DNA of 32,327 nt from Comamonadaceae bacterium PBBC2 (GTDB taxonomy: Bacteria > Pseudomonadota > Gammaproteobacteria > Burkholderiales > Burkholderiaceae_C), in contig NKIO01000042.1 of assembly GCA_002255935.1 (NCBI GenBank), positions 1 through 32,327 of the forward strand, in the 5' to 3' direction. Under the pieces are notes generated by a model. It was not told the origin of the DNA. It saw only the letters and a program-made list of their open reading frames with translations, and ran no database searches. This document shows, in pieces, positions 8,113 through 16,059 of the stretch. The translations under genes were made by a program, and so were the position numbers. Every line of letters starts with the position of its first letter. Position 1 is the first letter of the stretch.

Positions 8113-9219
8113 TCAGGCCTCCTGGCGCTCAGGGGCATAAACCAGCACACGGTCCGCTGGGGCCGTGAGCATGATCCGGTCACCCGGTGCGGCCACCTGG
8201 GCCGTGCGCACAAACAGCAGGTCGTCAAAGGCCGTTCGCACCTGCAGCAGCCATTCCCGGCCCCCGTACTCTGCGGTTTCGACGGTGCCGGCAAAGGCGT
8301 TGGGGCCCTCACCAATGACGATCTCGTCCGGTCGAATCGCCACCATCGCAGCGCCGCTTGTCAGCGGCTGCATGGCTGACCCTTCCAGTCGAACACCGTG
8401 AGGCCCTTCCAGGGTGACGCCCACGCCGCTTGACTGCACCAGCCTGACGGGCAACACATTGCGGTAGCCCATGAAGCGGGCAATATCCAGCGTGGCGGGC
8501 CGTGCAAAAACCTGTTGTGGTGTGCCGACCTGTTGCACCACCCCCAGCTTCATGACCACCACGCGGTCGGCCATGGCCAGGGCCTCGTCCTGGTCGTGGG
8601 TGACATACACCGTGGAGCAGCCCTGGGCGCGGTGGATGCGGCGGATTTCGGAGCGCATCTCGATGCGCAGCTTGGCATCCAGGTTGGACAGCGGCTCGTC
8701 CATCAGGATCAGCGGCGGCTCGATCACAATGGCCCGCGCAATGGCCACCCGCTGCTGCTGCCCGCCCGACAGCTGGCCGGGCAACTTGTGCGCGTGGGCT
8801 TGCAGTTGCACGGTGTCCAGCGCTGCGGCAACCCGGCGGTCTATCTCGCCCGCCGCAACGCCGCGCATCTTCAGCCCGAAGCCAACATTGCGGCTGACGG
8901 ACAGATGCGGAAACAGCGCATAGTTTTGAAACACCATGCCAAAGCCGCGTTTCTCGGGCGGCAGGGTGTCAATGCGCTGCTCATCCAGCCAAATACTGCC
9001 ACCGGTCAGCGGTAGCAGGCCCGCCATGCAGTTGAGCGCTGTGGATTTGCCGCAGCCCGAGGGGCCGAGCAGGGCGATGAACTCGCCACGCTCTATCGTT
9101 AATGAGAGTTTGTCCAGTGCATTGGCACCACCAAACTGTCGGCTCACGGCATCCAGGCGCAATTGCTTGAACGCATTTTTTCCTGCACCCTGCACCAAGG
9201 CACTGTGAGTATCAGCCAT
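8113..9219 (-). CDS. ABC transporter ATP-binding protein (PotA/FbpC/MalK-like, with TOBE domain)
   Basis: A 368-residue ATPase that powers the adjacent permease pair. Walker A is at residues 52-60 (GPSGCGKST), Q-loop around VFQNYALFP, signature LSGGQQQRVA at 150-159, Walker B ILMDEP with Asp174-Glu175, and switch His208 in VTHDQDEA. Residues about 240-368 form a C-terminal TOBE-like regulatory domain (MGYRNVLPVRL, VAIRPDEIVIG). The frame also contains a GTG at 9222, but the ATG at 9219 sits 6 bases after AAGGA and is preferred. The gene starts 17 bases after the binding protein stop. Confidence 0.93.
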   Translation of the reverse strand: MADTHSALVQGAGKNAFKQLRLDAVSRQFGGANALDKLSLTIERGEFIALLGPSGCGKSTALNCMAGLLPLTGGSIWLDEQRIDTLPPEKRGFGMVFQNYALFPHLSVSRNVGFGLKMRGVAAGEIDRRVAAALDTVQLQAHAHKLPGQLSGGQQQRVAIARAIVIEPPLILMDEPLSNLDAKLRIEMRSEIRRIHRAQGCSTVYVTHDQDEALAMADRVVVMKLGVVQQVGTPQQVFARPATLDIARFMGYRNVLPVRLVQSSGVGVTLEGPHGVRLEGSAMQPLTSGAAMVAIRPDEIVIGEGPNAFAGTVETAEYGGREWLLQVRTAFDDLLFVRTAQVAAPGDRIMLTAPADRVLVYAPERQEA

Positions 9220-9236
9220 CACAAATCCTTATGAAG

Positions 9237-10421
9237 TTATTTGCCTTTGGCGGCGCCAATTTCCTTGTCCCACTTTTTGAAGGCCGCCACCATGGCCTTG
9301 TCTTCCAGGGGCTGGGCGTGTGGCTGCTTGGCAATCCAGTCGGCATATTCCGGGCGGCCAAATTCCTTGATGACGTCCTGGCTTTTCTGGGGCGCAGCGC
9401 TCAGGGGAACGTTTTTGATAGCCGGGCCAGGGTAGAAATAGCCCGCGTCATAGGTCAGGGCCTGCTGTTCCGGCTTGAGCAAAAATGCCATCAACTCCAG
9501 CACCACGGCCTGCCGTGCTGCGGGCAAGCCTTTGGGCATCACCATGAAGTGCGCATCGTTGATCCAGGTGAAGCCGTCGAGCGCAGCAACCTTGAACTGC
9601 TTGGGCACCACGCCCAGCGCACGTGGGTTGATGTCCCAGCCGGTCACGGTGACTGTCATGTCGCGCGAGCCTTCGCCTAACTCTTTCATCACCGCCCCGG
9701 TGCCGGTGGGGTAGTACTCGATGCAGGTGTTGAGCTCTTTCAGATAGGCCCAGGTTTTGTCCCAGCCGTCAATCGGGTCCTTGGGGTTCTTATCTCCCAG
9801 CAAATACGGCAGGCCCATCAGGAAGGTGCGGCCTGGCCCTGAATTGGCGGGACGCGCATAGATGAGCCGGTTGGGGTTGGCCTTGCACCAACCGAGCAGT
9901 TCAGCCGGGGTCTTTGGAATCGCCTTGACCTTGTCGGGGTTGTATTCCAGCAGAGGGCCCGCAGGCATATAGGTCACCATGACGCCCTGCCCATTGGCCA
10001 GATCCTGCATCTTGCGGGCGCTGGGCAGGTAGTTGTCCATCAGGTTGGGAAACTTGGCGGCATGTGCTGGCAGCAGCGGCTCCCACAGGTTCAGCGCCAA
10101 ACCGGCCGCCAGTGCGTCGGTGCCGGTGAGCACCAGGTCAATGTCGGTGCGGCCTGCAGACTGCATGGCGCGTAATTTTCCGGGAAGCTCGGGCGCGGGG
10201 GCTTTGGTGAACGTAATGCGCGAAACCAGTTGCGGATTTTTGGCCGCAAAGCTCTCCATCGCTTCTTGTGTGAGCGCGAGATTTCCCGCCACATCGACCA
10301 CATTGAGGGTGACCGGTTGGGCTTGCGCCACGCCAAGGAATGCGATGCCTACAAGCGCAGCGGTGAGACTGGCGCGCTTCATAGAGCCAGCAAATGTTCG
10401 GATATTGCGGGTGATTTTCAT
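9237..10421 (-). CDS. Periplasmic extracellular solute-binding protein of the ABC importer
   Basis: A 394-residue solute-binding protein with a signal peptide ending in GVAQA (about residue 35), then QPVTLNVVDVAGNLALTQ. The start at 10421 is chosen because GGAG precedes it by 6 bases; in-frame Met codons up to 10460 lack this. The fold class is that of spermidine/putrescine and Fe3+ binding proteins, but no substrate-diagnostic motif was recognised. It is the first gene of the four-gene importer operon. It lies 205 bases downstream of the GH115 gene on the same strand, and that gap holds a copy (10550-10567) of the operator found twice upstream of GH115. This ties the importer to the same regulator and suggests uptake of a glucuronoxylan product. 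Confidence 0.88.
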   Translation of the reverse strand: MKITRNIRTFAGSMKRASLTAALVGIAFLGVAQAQPVTLNVVDVAGNLALTQEAMESFAAKNPQLVSRITFTKAPAPELPGKLRAMQSAGRTDIDLVLTGTDALAAGLALNLWEPLLPAHAAKFPNLMDNYLPSARKMQDLANGQGVMVTYMPAGPLLEYNPDKVKAIPKTPAELLGWCKANPNRLIYARPANSGPGRTFLMGLPYLLGDKNPKDPIDGWDKTWAYLKELNTCIEYYPTGTGAVMKELGEGSRDMTVTVTGWDINPRALGVVPKQFKVAALDGFTWINDAHFMVMPKGLPAARQAVVLELMAFLLKPEQQALTYDAGYFYPGPAIKNVPLSAAPQKSQDVIKEFGRPEYADWIAKQPHAQPLEDKAMVAAFKKWDKEIGAAKGK

Positions 10422-10549
10422 GATTGTCTCCATGTTGTCAATGTGGTTCATAGCGTTCACCGAAGTGCGTTCTTCAACGGTTGATCAGCAACTGATCTAA
10501 CGCCGTGCGCAAACGATGGACTGTCCCATCGCATCAACTTAAGTATGAC

Positions 10550-10567
10550 ATGATTGACGCACCTCAT
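10550..10567. promoter_or_regulatory. Putative operator A of the first LacI regulator
   Basis: ATGATTGACGCACCTCAT follows the pattern ATGA-N4-CGCA-N2-TCAT shared with sites at 13333-13350 and 13433-13450. The outer ATGA/TCAT arms are inverted repeats about a central CG step, as in LacI-family operators. It lies about 128 bases upstream of the binding-protein start and probably controls the ABC importer operon. Confidence 0.55.
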
Positions 10568-10626
10568 AACACATCATTTATTGAGGATGAAGTGAAACAG
10601 AGTATTCAATAGGTAGCTGCTTTTTG

Positions 10627-13248
10627 CTAAGGTTTACTGGCTTGTGGCCCGAGATAGCGCACCGGAACAACACCTGTGCTTGCCACCACCTTTTGTAAGA
10701 TCACGTTGTCGTCCAAGCGCCAAATTTTGATAGTGTGTTTACCAGCCGCTACATCGACGAACGTGGCTTGCACTACGCGGGCGTTATCTTCCACAGCGCG
10801 ATTCCAATCCTTCTGCTCTTGCAAGGTAGCCGCGTTGGGGGCGGGCAGCAGCTTGTCGGTGACGGTTTGCATGGCGCCGTTGTCGATGGATACACCTATC
10901 TGCAACATTCCCTTGCCAGTGGTGTCCAGCGTGGGTGCCAAGTAAAGCCGCACCGTCAAGTCACCCGCCTGAGTAACTGTGACGTCGTATTCCAGGCGCA
11001 CGGCATCCTGTTGTGTGGTGGCCGCGCGCCCTTGCGGCAAAGCGATGACCGATCCCAGGGTGCGGCCGAGGTCGGGAATCGTTGTCCACACCAAGCCTGC
11101 GCCATGGATGACCCGGCTGTAGTGCGGTGCCTCGATGGCCACTACGTGGGCTAATGAAGCGTCAGCTTTACTGCCAGACAGATCCGACCGGAAGACTATG
11201 GGCTTCACTGCTGCGCCAGTTGGAATACGTTTCACCTCGGGCATGACCTGTGTTGGCGGCTGTTGCCAATTGGTATAGCCGATGTGCGTCTGCGCCATCA
11301 TGCCGTCCCACTTGCCACCATTGGTGCGGTGGTAGGTATCGGTCAATGCGCTGTCACGCCGAAACGCGGCTTCTGCTTGGTCGGCGAACGTGTTGGCCCG
11401 GGTATCGCCGCTGGCGGCCAGTTGCTGGTTCCAAGCCACAGCGTAGTACATCTGGTACAGATTGGACAGGGCTGCGATGGGATGCTCTATCAACTGGAGG
11501 TATGCAGAATGCTGGTTACTGTGCAGAACGGCTTTCACTTTGCGCATGTCACGCTCCAGGCTACGCCACTCAGACACCATCTTGCCAAACTCGCCACCGT
11601 CCAACTGATCGCCTTTGAGGCCACCAAGGGGGAAGCTGTTGGCATCGATTAGTTCAGGTTTTCGACGCGCTGCAAACTTGCTGTACCGCGTCATCAGGTC
11701 ACCAATCGCCCTCGCCTTCAGCGGGCCAAACGTTGTGCGCGCCCATTCTTCTGGATACTGCCGGAGCTGCGCAGGCGTCATAGACTCAGGGTCCCAGGCT
11801 TGTTTTAGAAAGAAGCTGATCGGGAACTCCATGGGTTTGATGTCACCCACGTTGACAATGGACATGGTCTTGGCACCCCGCGCATAGGCCAGGTCCATTT
11901 GCTGCCAGGTCTTCTCGATTTGATTGGTGTTGAGCCATTTGTAGTTGCGCGGCCCACCCACATAGTCAAAGTGGTAATACACGCCAAAGCCGCCTTTGCG
12001 GTTCAAGTCGGCCGTGGGCAGGCGGCGGATCTGGCCCCAGTTGTCATCGGCAAAGAGCAAGGTTACGTCGTCCGGCACCTTGAGGCCGTGGTCGTAGTAG
12101 TCTTGCACTTCTTTGTAGAGTGCCCAGATTTGCGGTGTCTCACTTGCGGGCTTTTGGGTGACCTCTTGGATGATGCTGCGCTGGTCGGTCACAATGGTTT
12201 CCAGCAGTTGGGTTGCGGTGTCTTCTGACATGGCTTCATCGCCATCGCCCCGCATGCCAACGGTGACTACGGCCTCATACGACTGGCCATTGCCCTTGGA
12301 CACCATGCGCTCCATGCCCCCACGCCAAAAACTGCGCAGATTGACTGCGTTGGTGGCGTAGTCCCACTTGCCGCCCGTCACGCCCTTGTCCGTGTTGCGG
12401 TGCCATTCGTCGTGCGCGCGAGTAAGCGGCTCGTGGTGGGATGTGCCCATGACCACGCCCATGGCATCGGCCAGCACCATGTTCTGTGGGTCATCGTCAT
12501 TGAACGCTCGGGGGGGCCACATGGCGGGCCACAGGTAGTTGCCTTTGAGGCGCAGTAGTAACTCAAAAACGTGGGCATACATCTTGGAATTGGCACCACC
12601 AAACTGTTTGGCGGCCCACTCAGTCAGTGCAGGCGCCTCGTCGTTGATGAAGATGCCACGGTATTTGACCTTGGGTGCGTCGTGGCGGAACCCGGCGGTG
12701 ATGAACACGTTGGTTCGCTTGGCAACCGGGACATCAGCAAACCAGTACCAGGGCGATACACCCATCTTCTCGGCAATATCGTAGGTGCCAAACACTGCGC
12801 CGCGCCGGTCTGCGCCAACGATTACTAAGGCTCGGGCAATATGGGGAAAGGGGCGCTCCACCACCACCTGTGTATAGGCCTCCCACTGACCAGCGATATC
12901 CCTCACATTGATCTTGCCGGCACGCACCAGTTCATCGACCACAGAGCTTTGGCCCAGTACACCGATGACGACGACAGCGCCTTTGGCATCACGCACATCT
13001 GCGAAGCGGTCCACGGGCTTGCCACTCACGCGCTCTAAATCCTTGGCAAAACTCTTTGCAACATGGTGCACTGCTGAGTCAGCCGAGGCATCCACAAAAA
13101 TCGTCGCTGGCCGCCCGGCTTGGATGAGCGCAAAGCTCCCTACAGTCCGCGCTGCACAAATAGACACAGCCCCATCACATGCCAAGGACGGACTGGAAAC
13201 CGACAGTGCGCAAAGTGAGACCAACGTAACAAGAAATAGCCGAATCAT
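10627..13248 (-). CDS. GH115 xylan alpha-1,2-glucuronidase, exported
   Basis: A member of glycoside hydrolase family 115, 873 residues from the chosen start. These enzymes remove (4-O-methyl)glucuronate from both internal and terminal xylose units of glucuronoxylan. Recognisable family stretches include YRGIFINDEAPALTEWA (about residue 197), RLKGNYLWPAMWPPRAF, MGTSHHEPLTRAHDEW, FADDNWGQIRRLP and GGFGVYYHFDYVGGPRNYKW. A C-terminal sandwich domain of about 160 residues ends the protein. The frame opens at 13371, but the first 41 codons do not resemble a signal peptide. The Met at 13248 has AAAGG upstream and starts a clean signal peptide (MIRLFLVTLVSLCALSVSS, cut near SLA), so the enzyme is periplasmic or outer-surface. 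It precedes the ABC importer on the same strand. Confidence 0.92.
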   Translation of the reverse strand: MIRLFLVTLVSLCALSVSSPSLACDGAVSICAARTVGSFALIQAGRPATIFVDASADSAVHHVAKSFAKDLERVSGKPVDRFADVRDAKGAVVVIGVLGQSSVVDELVRAGKINVRDIAGQWEAYTQVVVERPFPHIARALVIVGADRRGAVFGTYDIAEKMGVSPWYWFADVPVAKRTNVFITAGFRHDAPKVKYRGIFINDEAPALTEWAAKQFGGANSKMYAHVFELLLRLKGNYLWPAMWPPRAFNDDDPQNMVLADAMGVVMGTSHHEPLTRAHDEWHRNTDKGVTGGKWDYATNAVNLRSFWRGGMERMVSKGNGQSYEAVVTVGMRGDGDEAMSEDTATQLLETIVTDQRSIIQEVTQKPASETPQIWALYKEVQDYYDHGLKVPDDVTLLFADDNWGQIRRLPTADLNRKGGFGVYYHFDYVGGPRNYKWLNTNQIEKTWQQMDLAYARGAKTMSIVNVGDIKPMEFPISFFLKQAWDPESMTPAQLRQYPEEWARTTFGPLKARAIGDLMTRYSKFAARRKPELIDANSFPLGGLKGDQLDGGEFGKMVSEWRSLERDMRKVKAVLHSNQHSAYLQLIEHPIAALSNLYQMYYAVAWNQQLAASGDTRANTFADQAEAAFRRDSALTDTYHRTNGGKWDGMMAQTHIGYTNWQQPPTQVMPEVKRIPTGAAVKPIVFRSDLSGSKADASLAHVVAIEAPHYSRVIHGAGLVWTTIPDLGRTLGSVIALPQGRAATTQQDAVRLEYDVTVTQAGDLTVRLYLAPTLDTTGKGMLQIGVSIDNGAMQTVTDKLLPAPNAATLQEQKDWNRAVEDNARVVQATFVDVAAGKHTIKIWRLDDNVILQKVVASTGVVPVRYLGPQASKP

Positions 13249-13332
13249 TTTTAAACCTTTTGACGTAGCGGCCATCCAACGCGCCCTGAAAGCGCGGACA
13301 CTGAAACAGCGCAGATGCACAAGCGATAGAAA

Positions 13333-13350
13333 ATGATGTACGCAAGTCAT
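13333..13350. promoter_or_regulatory. Putative operator B of the first LacI regulator (GH115 side)
   Basis: ATGATGTACGCAAGTCAT fits ATGA-N4-CGCA-N2-TCAT. The flanking A and T extend the dyad. It lies about 85 bases upstream of the GH115 start and exactly 100 bases from operator C in the divergent GH115/LacI control region. Confidence 0.55.
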
Positions 13351-13384
13351 TTTGATTATTCTAATCATCACAATCCAGTAGCTA

Positions 13385-13401
13385 TACTTTTTTAAAAAGT
13401 A
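13385..13401. repeat. AT-rich inverted repeat in the GH115/LacI divergent control region
   Basis: TACTTTTT and AAAAAGTA flank a single T, making an 8-1-8 inverted repeat between operators B and C. It may be a protein-binding site or a flexible A/T tract between the divergent promoters. No transcription signal can be assigned with confidence. Confidence 0.4.
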
Positions 13402-13432
13402 AATTCCTTACTTTGACGCATGATTTCTAAAA

Positions 13433-13450
13433 ATGAGTTGCGCACCTCAT
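13433..13450. promoter_or_regulatory. Putative operator C of the first LacI regulator (autoregulatory)
   Basis: ATGAGTTGCGCACCTCAT is the most symmetric copy: with one flanking base each side, 9 of 10 base pairs match. It lies 28 bases before the regulator's ATG. It overlaps TTGCGC (13438-13443), a possible -35 box placed 17 bases from TAAAAT (13461-13466), so binding should block the regulator's own promoter. Confidence 0.65.
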
Positions 13451-13466
13451 TACTTCTCACTAAAAT
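13438..13466 (+). promoter_or_regulatory. Candidate promoter of the LacI-xylB-xylFHG operon
   Basis: TTGCGC and TAAAAT are separated by 17 bases. The -10 box matches the sigma-70 consensus at 5 of 6 positions, while the -35 box matches only TTG. The expected transcription start would be about 6 bases before the ATG at 13479, giving a nearly leaderless message. This agrees with the lack of a Shine-Dalgarno there. Confidence 0.4.
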
Positions 13467-13478
13467 TCAAACCCACCT

Positions 13479-14531
13479 ATGGACCCACATACCTCAACCC
13501 GTCGCGCTCAGCTGATTGACGTTGCCGCCGCAGCGGGTGTTAGCCTAGCGACCGTGGACAGGGTTCTACATGGCCGGGCAGGCGTCCACCCGAGCACGGT
13601 CGAGCAGGTGCAGGCTGCTGTACAACGTTTGGAGTATCGAGCGGACCCAGCAGCGACCCGGCTTGCGCGGGGACGCTCCTCGCACGCTGTCGCTGTATTG
13701 CTGCCCTCCGGGAAAAACAGCTTCGTAGCCATGTTGGTCGATCAGATTCAGTCGCTAGGTCCTTGGCTGACCGAGCAACGCTTGGCCGCCACAGTACACC
13801 GGGTAGACGTTTTTTCACCGGAGGCGCTGGCGCGTCAATTAGCCACACTGAGAGGTCGCTACGCGGCGGTATTGCTGATGGGGCTTGACCATCCGCTGGT
13901 ACGCGCCGCCATCGATGATTTGTGCTCCGATGGCACCACAGTCATCACGCTGGTGTCCGATGTGCCCAGCTCCCAGCGCACCCACTATGTCGGTATAGAC
14001 AATGTGGCGGCAGGACGCACCGCCGCCACGCTGCTCGGTCGCTTCCTCGGTGCGGCGCCTGCTGCGCAACGTGTCGGCGTCGTTTTAGGTAGCCATGCCC
14101 TACGCGACCACGCAGAGCGCTTGTTCGGATTTCAGCAGGTAATTTCCGCGGAACACCCGCAACTGACTTTGCTACCAGCGCTAGAGGGGCATGACGACTC
14201 GGATCGCACCCGGCTGTTGGTCGCCAATTTGCTCAAACGCGAAAAACAATTGGCGGGGTTGTACAGCATTGGTGCAGGCAATCGCGGCATTCAGGCTGCA
14301 TTGGTTGACAGTGGACGAGCCTCCCAGGTCGTCTGGGTTTGTCATGAGCTTACGCCCCATGCACGCCGTGCGCTGCTGGATGGTGTAGCCGATGCCGTGA
14401 TCAACCAAGACGCCGGACACGAGTTGCGCTCAGCCTTCCGCATGGCCCTAGCCCAACTGAACAAAGAGCGCGTGGTCATCGACCAAGAACGAATACGTAT
14501 CGACATTTTTGTCAAAGAGAATTTACCTTGA
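13479..14531 (+). CDS. LacI-family transcriptional regulator of the xylose ABC/GH115 genes
   Basis: A 350-residue LacI/GalR-family protein. The N-terminal helix-turn-helix covers about residues 11-35 (LIDVAAAAGVSLATVDRVLH) and the hinge helix about 52-66. The remainder is a periplasmic-binding-protein-like ligand domain (GIDNVAAGRTAATLLGRFLG; GAGNRGIQAALV). The VDRVLHGRAGV form is typical of regulators adjacent to sugar ABC operons. The ligand may be xylose or an aldouronate; the sequence does not decide. No Shine-Dalgarno precedes the ATG. Its last bases overlap the xylB start codon (TTGA). Three related operators (10550, 13333, 13433) are the likely targets, including its own promoter. Confidence 0.88.
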   Translation: MDPHTSTRRAQLIDVAAAAGVSLATVDRVLHGRAGVHPSTVEQVQAAVQRLEYRADPAATRLARGRSSHAVAVLLPSGKNSFVAMLVDQIQSLGPWLTEQRLAATVHRVDVFSPEALARQLATLRGRYAAVLLMGLDHPLVRAAIDDLCSDGTTVITLVSDVPSSQRTHYVGIDNVAAGRTAATLLGRFLGAAPAAQRVGVVLGSHALRDHAERLFGFQQVISAEHPQLTLLPALEGHDDSDRTRLLVANLLKREKQLAGLYSIGAGNRGIQAALVDSGRASQVVWVCHELTPHARRALLDGVADAVINQDAGHELRSAFRMALAQLNKERVVIDQERIRIDIFVKENLP

Positions 14532-15982
14532 TCACACTTGGAATAGATATTGGCACTTCGAGCGTGAAATCCGCGCTACTGGGAGAGGATGACCGGGTAA
14601 TAGCAAGCGTTAGTCGGCCTTTGTCGGTCAGCCGCCCGCAACCAGGATTCAGCGAGCAGGACCCACAGCACTGGTGGCAAGCAGTCTGCGATGGTTTGGA
14701 CGAATTGCAGGCGCACCACGGCAAAGAATTGGCGCAAGTACAAGCCATCGGCCTGTCCGGTCAAATGCATGGTGCCACTCTGCTCGATGCCGAAGGCGCG
14801 GTGCTGCGCCCCTGCATCTTGTGGAACGATAGTCGCAGTGCGCCCCAATGTGAACAACTCACACGCGATTGGCCACCGTTGCATGGTGTCACTGGCAATC
14901 TGGCGATGCCGGGCTTTACGGCACCCAAATTGATGTGGGTTGCGGAGCACGAGCCACAACTATTCAACCGTGTCGCCAAGGTATTGCTACCCAAAGCCTA
15001 TGTGCGCTGGCGCTTGTGCGGCGACTATGTAGAAGACATGTCGGATGCATCCGGCACCTTGTGGCTGGATGTAGGCCGACGCGACTGGTCGGATGCCGCA
15101 TTAGCTGCGAGCGGTATGCGGCGCGAGCAAATGCCGCGACTGGTTGAAGGCAACGCAGTATCCGGACAACTCAGCGCGGCATTGACCAAGCGCTGGGGGT
15201 TTTCTCGCCCCCCCCTGATTGCGGGAGGCGCTGGCGACAACGCCGCTGGTGCAGTGGGCTTGGGTGCGCTGCATGCGGGTGACGCATTCGTATCCCTGGG
15301 TACGTCTGGCGTACTGTGGGCCACCACGGCTGCCTTCGCTCCCGCGCCGCAGAGTGCAGTGCATGCCTTTTGCCATGCACTGCCCGGCACCTGGCATCAA
15401 ATGGGTGTGCTCTTATCTGCAGCGGCTTGTCTCGCCTGGTGGTCCAGCATTACCGGTATGGATGAAGCTGCGCTTCTGCACGAGATAGACCCGAACACAC
15501 AAGCCGCGTCTTGTTGGTTCGCCCCCTATCTCAACGGTGAACGCACACCGCACAATGACGCCGCCGTGCGTGGCGGCTTCGTGGGCATAGAGAATGGCTG
15601 CACACGTGCAGACATGACGCTGGCGCTACTGGAAGGCGTGGCCTACGCCATGCGCGACGCGAAGCAAGCAGTTGCTGGCGCCGGCACGGTGCTAACGCAG
15701 GCGGACCTGATCGGCGGTGGCGCTCGCTCGCCCCTGTGGTCGCAATTGATGGCGGATGTTTTGAACATTCCGCTGCACCAAGTCGCCGAGAGTGATATTG
15801 GGTGCGCCTTGGGTGCTGCGCGACTCGCACAGTTGGCTTCGGGTTTGTCACTGGATCAATTGCGAAAACCCGAGCGCCTGCACACCTTTGAGCCTCGGGC
15901 CGAGCGCGCAGTACTGCACGCGCAACGCCATCGTCAATGGCAAGCCCTCTATCCCAAGTTAAGCGCCTTCGCACACGCTTAA
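14528..15982 (+). CDS. xylB: Xylulokinase
   Basis: A 484-residue FGGY-family kinase that phosphorylates D-xylulose to xylulose-5-phosphate. The N-terminal phosphate motif is GIDIGTSSVK with Asp7. The xylulokinase-specific LSGQMHGATLL is at about residues 77-86, ILWNDSRS at 97-104, and the catalytic base is Asp237 in AGGAGDNAAGAVG (E. coli Asp233). FVSLGTSGV and the C-terminal LIGGGARSPLWSQLMADVL fit the second domain. The start is TTG at 14528, overlapping the preceding stop by four bases; the alignment of GIDIGTSS near the N-terminus supports it. Translation is probably coupled to the regulator gene. Confidence 0.95.
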   Translation: MITLGIDIGTSSVKSALLGEDDRVIASVSRPLSVSRPQPGFSEQDPQHWWQAVCDGLDELQAHHGKELAQVQAIGLSGQMHGATLLDAEGAVLRPCILWNDSRSAPQCEQLTRDWPPLHGVTGNLAMPGFTAPKLMWVAEHEPQLFNRVAKVLLPKAYVRWRLCGDYVEDMSDASGTLWLDVGRRDWSDAALAASGMRREQMPRLVEGNAVSGQLSAALTKRWGFSRPPLIAGGAGDNAAGAVGLGALHAGDAFVSLGTSGVLWATTAAFAPAPQSAVHAFCHALPGTWHQMGVLLSAAACLAWWSSITGMDEAALLHEIDPNTQAASCWFAPYLNGERTPHNDAAVRGGFVGIENGCTRADMTLALLEGVAYAMRDAKQAVAGAGTVLTQADLIGGGARSPLWSQLMADVLNIPLHQVAESDIGCALGAARLAQLASGLSLDQLRKPERLHTFEPRAERAVLHAQRHRQWQALYPKLSAFAHA

Positions 15983-15987
15983 GCTTC

Positions 15988-16018
15988 GAACACTTGAAGT
16001 GCCGACGCATCGGCGTTC
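15988..16018 (+). other. Hairpin between xylB and xylF
   Basis: In the 77-base gap, GCCGA and TCGGC pair around CGCA (16001-16014). This hairpin lies inside an outer GAAC/GTTC pairing (15988-16018), with a further small palindrome CACTTGAAGTG between them. No T-run follows, so it is more likely an mRNA-processing or stability element at the junction to the highly expressed binding-protein gene than a full terminator. Confidence 0.4.
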
Positions 16019-16059
16019 TAATCTTGTTTGATAGGTAACCCGAACGAGGAGACAACAAT

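Noticed and set aside
6403..10421. Annotation of the ABC operon as potABCD for spermidine/putrescine
   Set aside because: The architecture is shared by importers for many ligands, and the neighbours and shared operator point to a xylan-derived substrate; a polyamine symbol would overstate the evidence.
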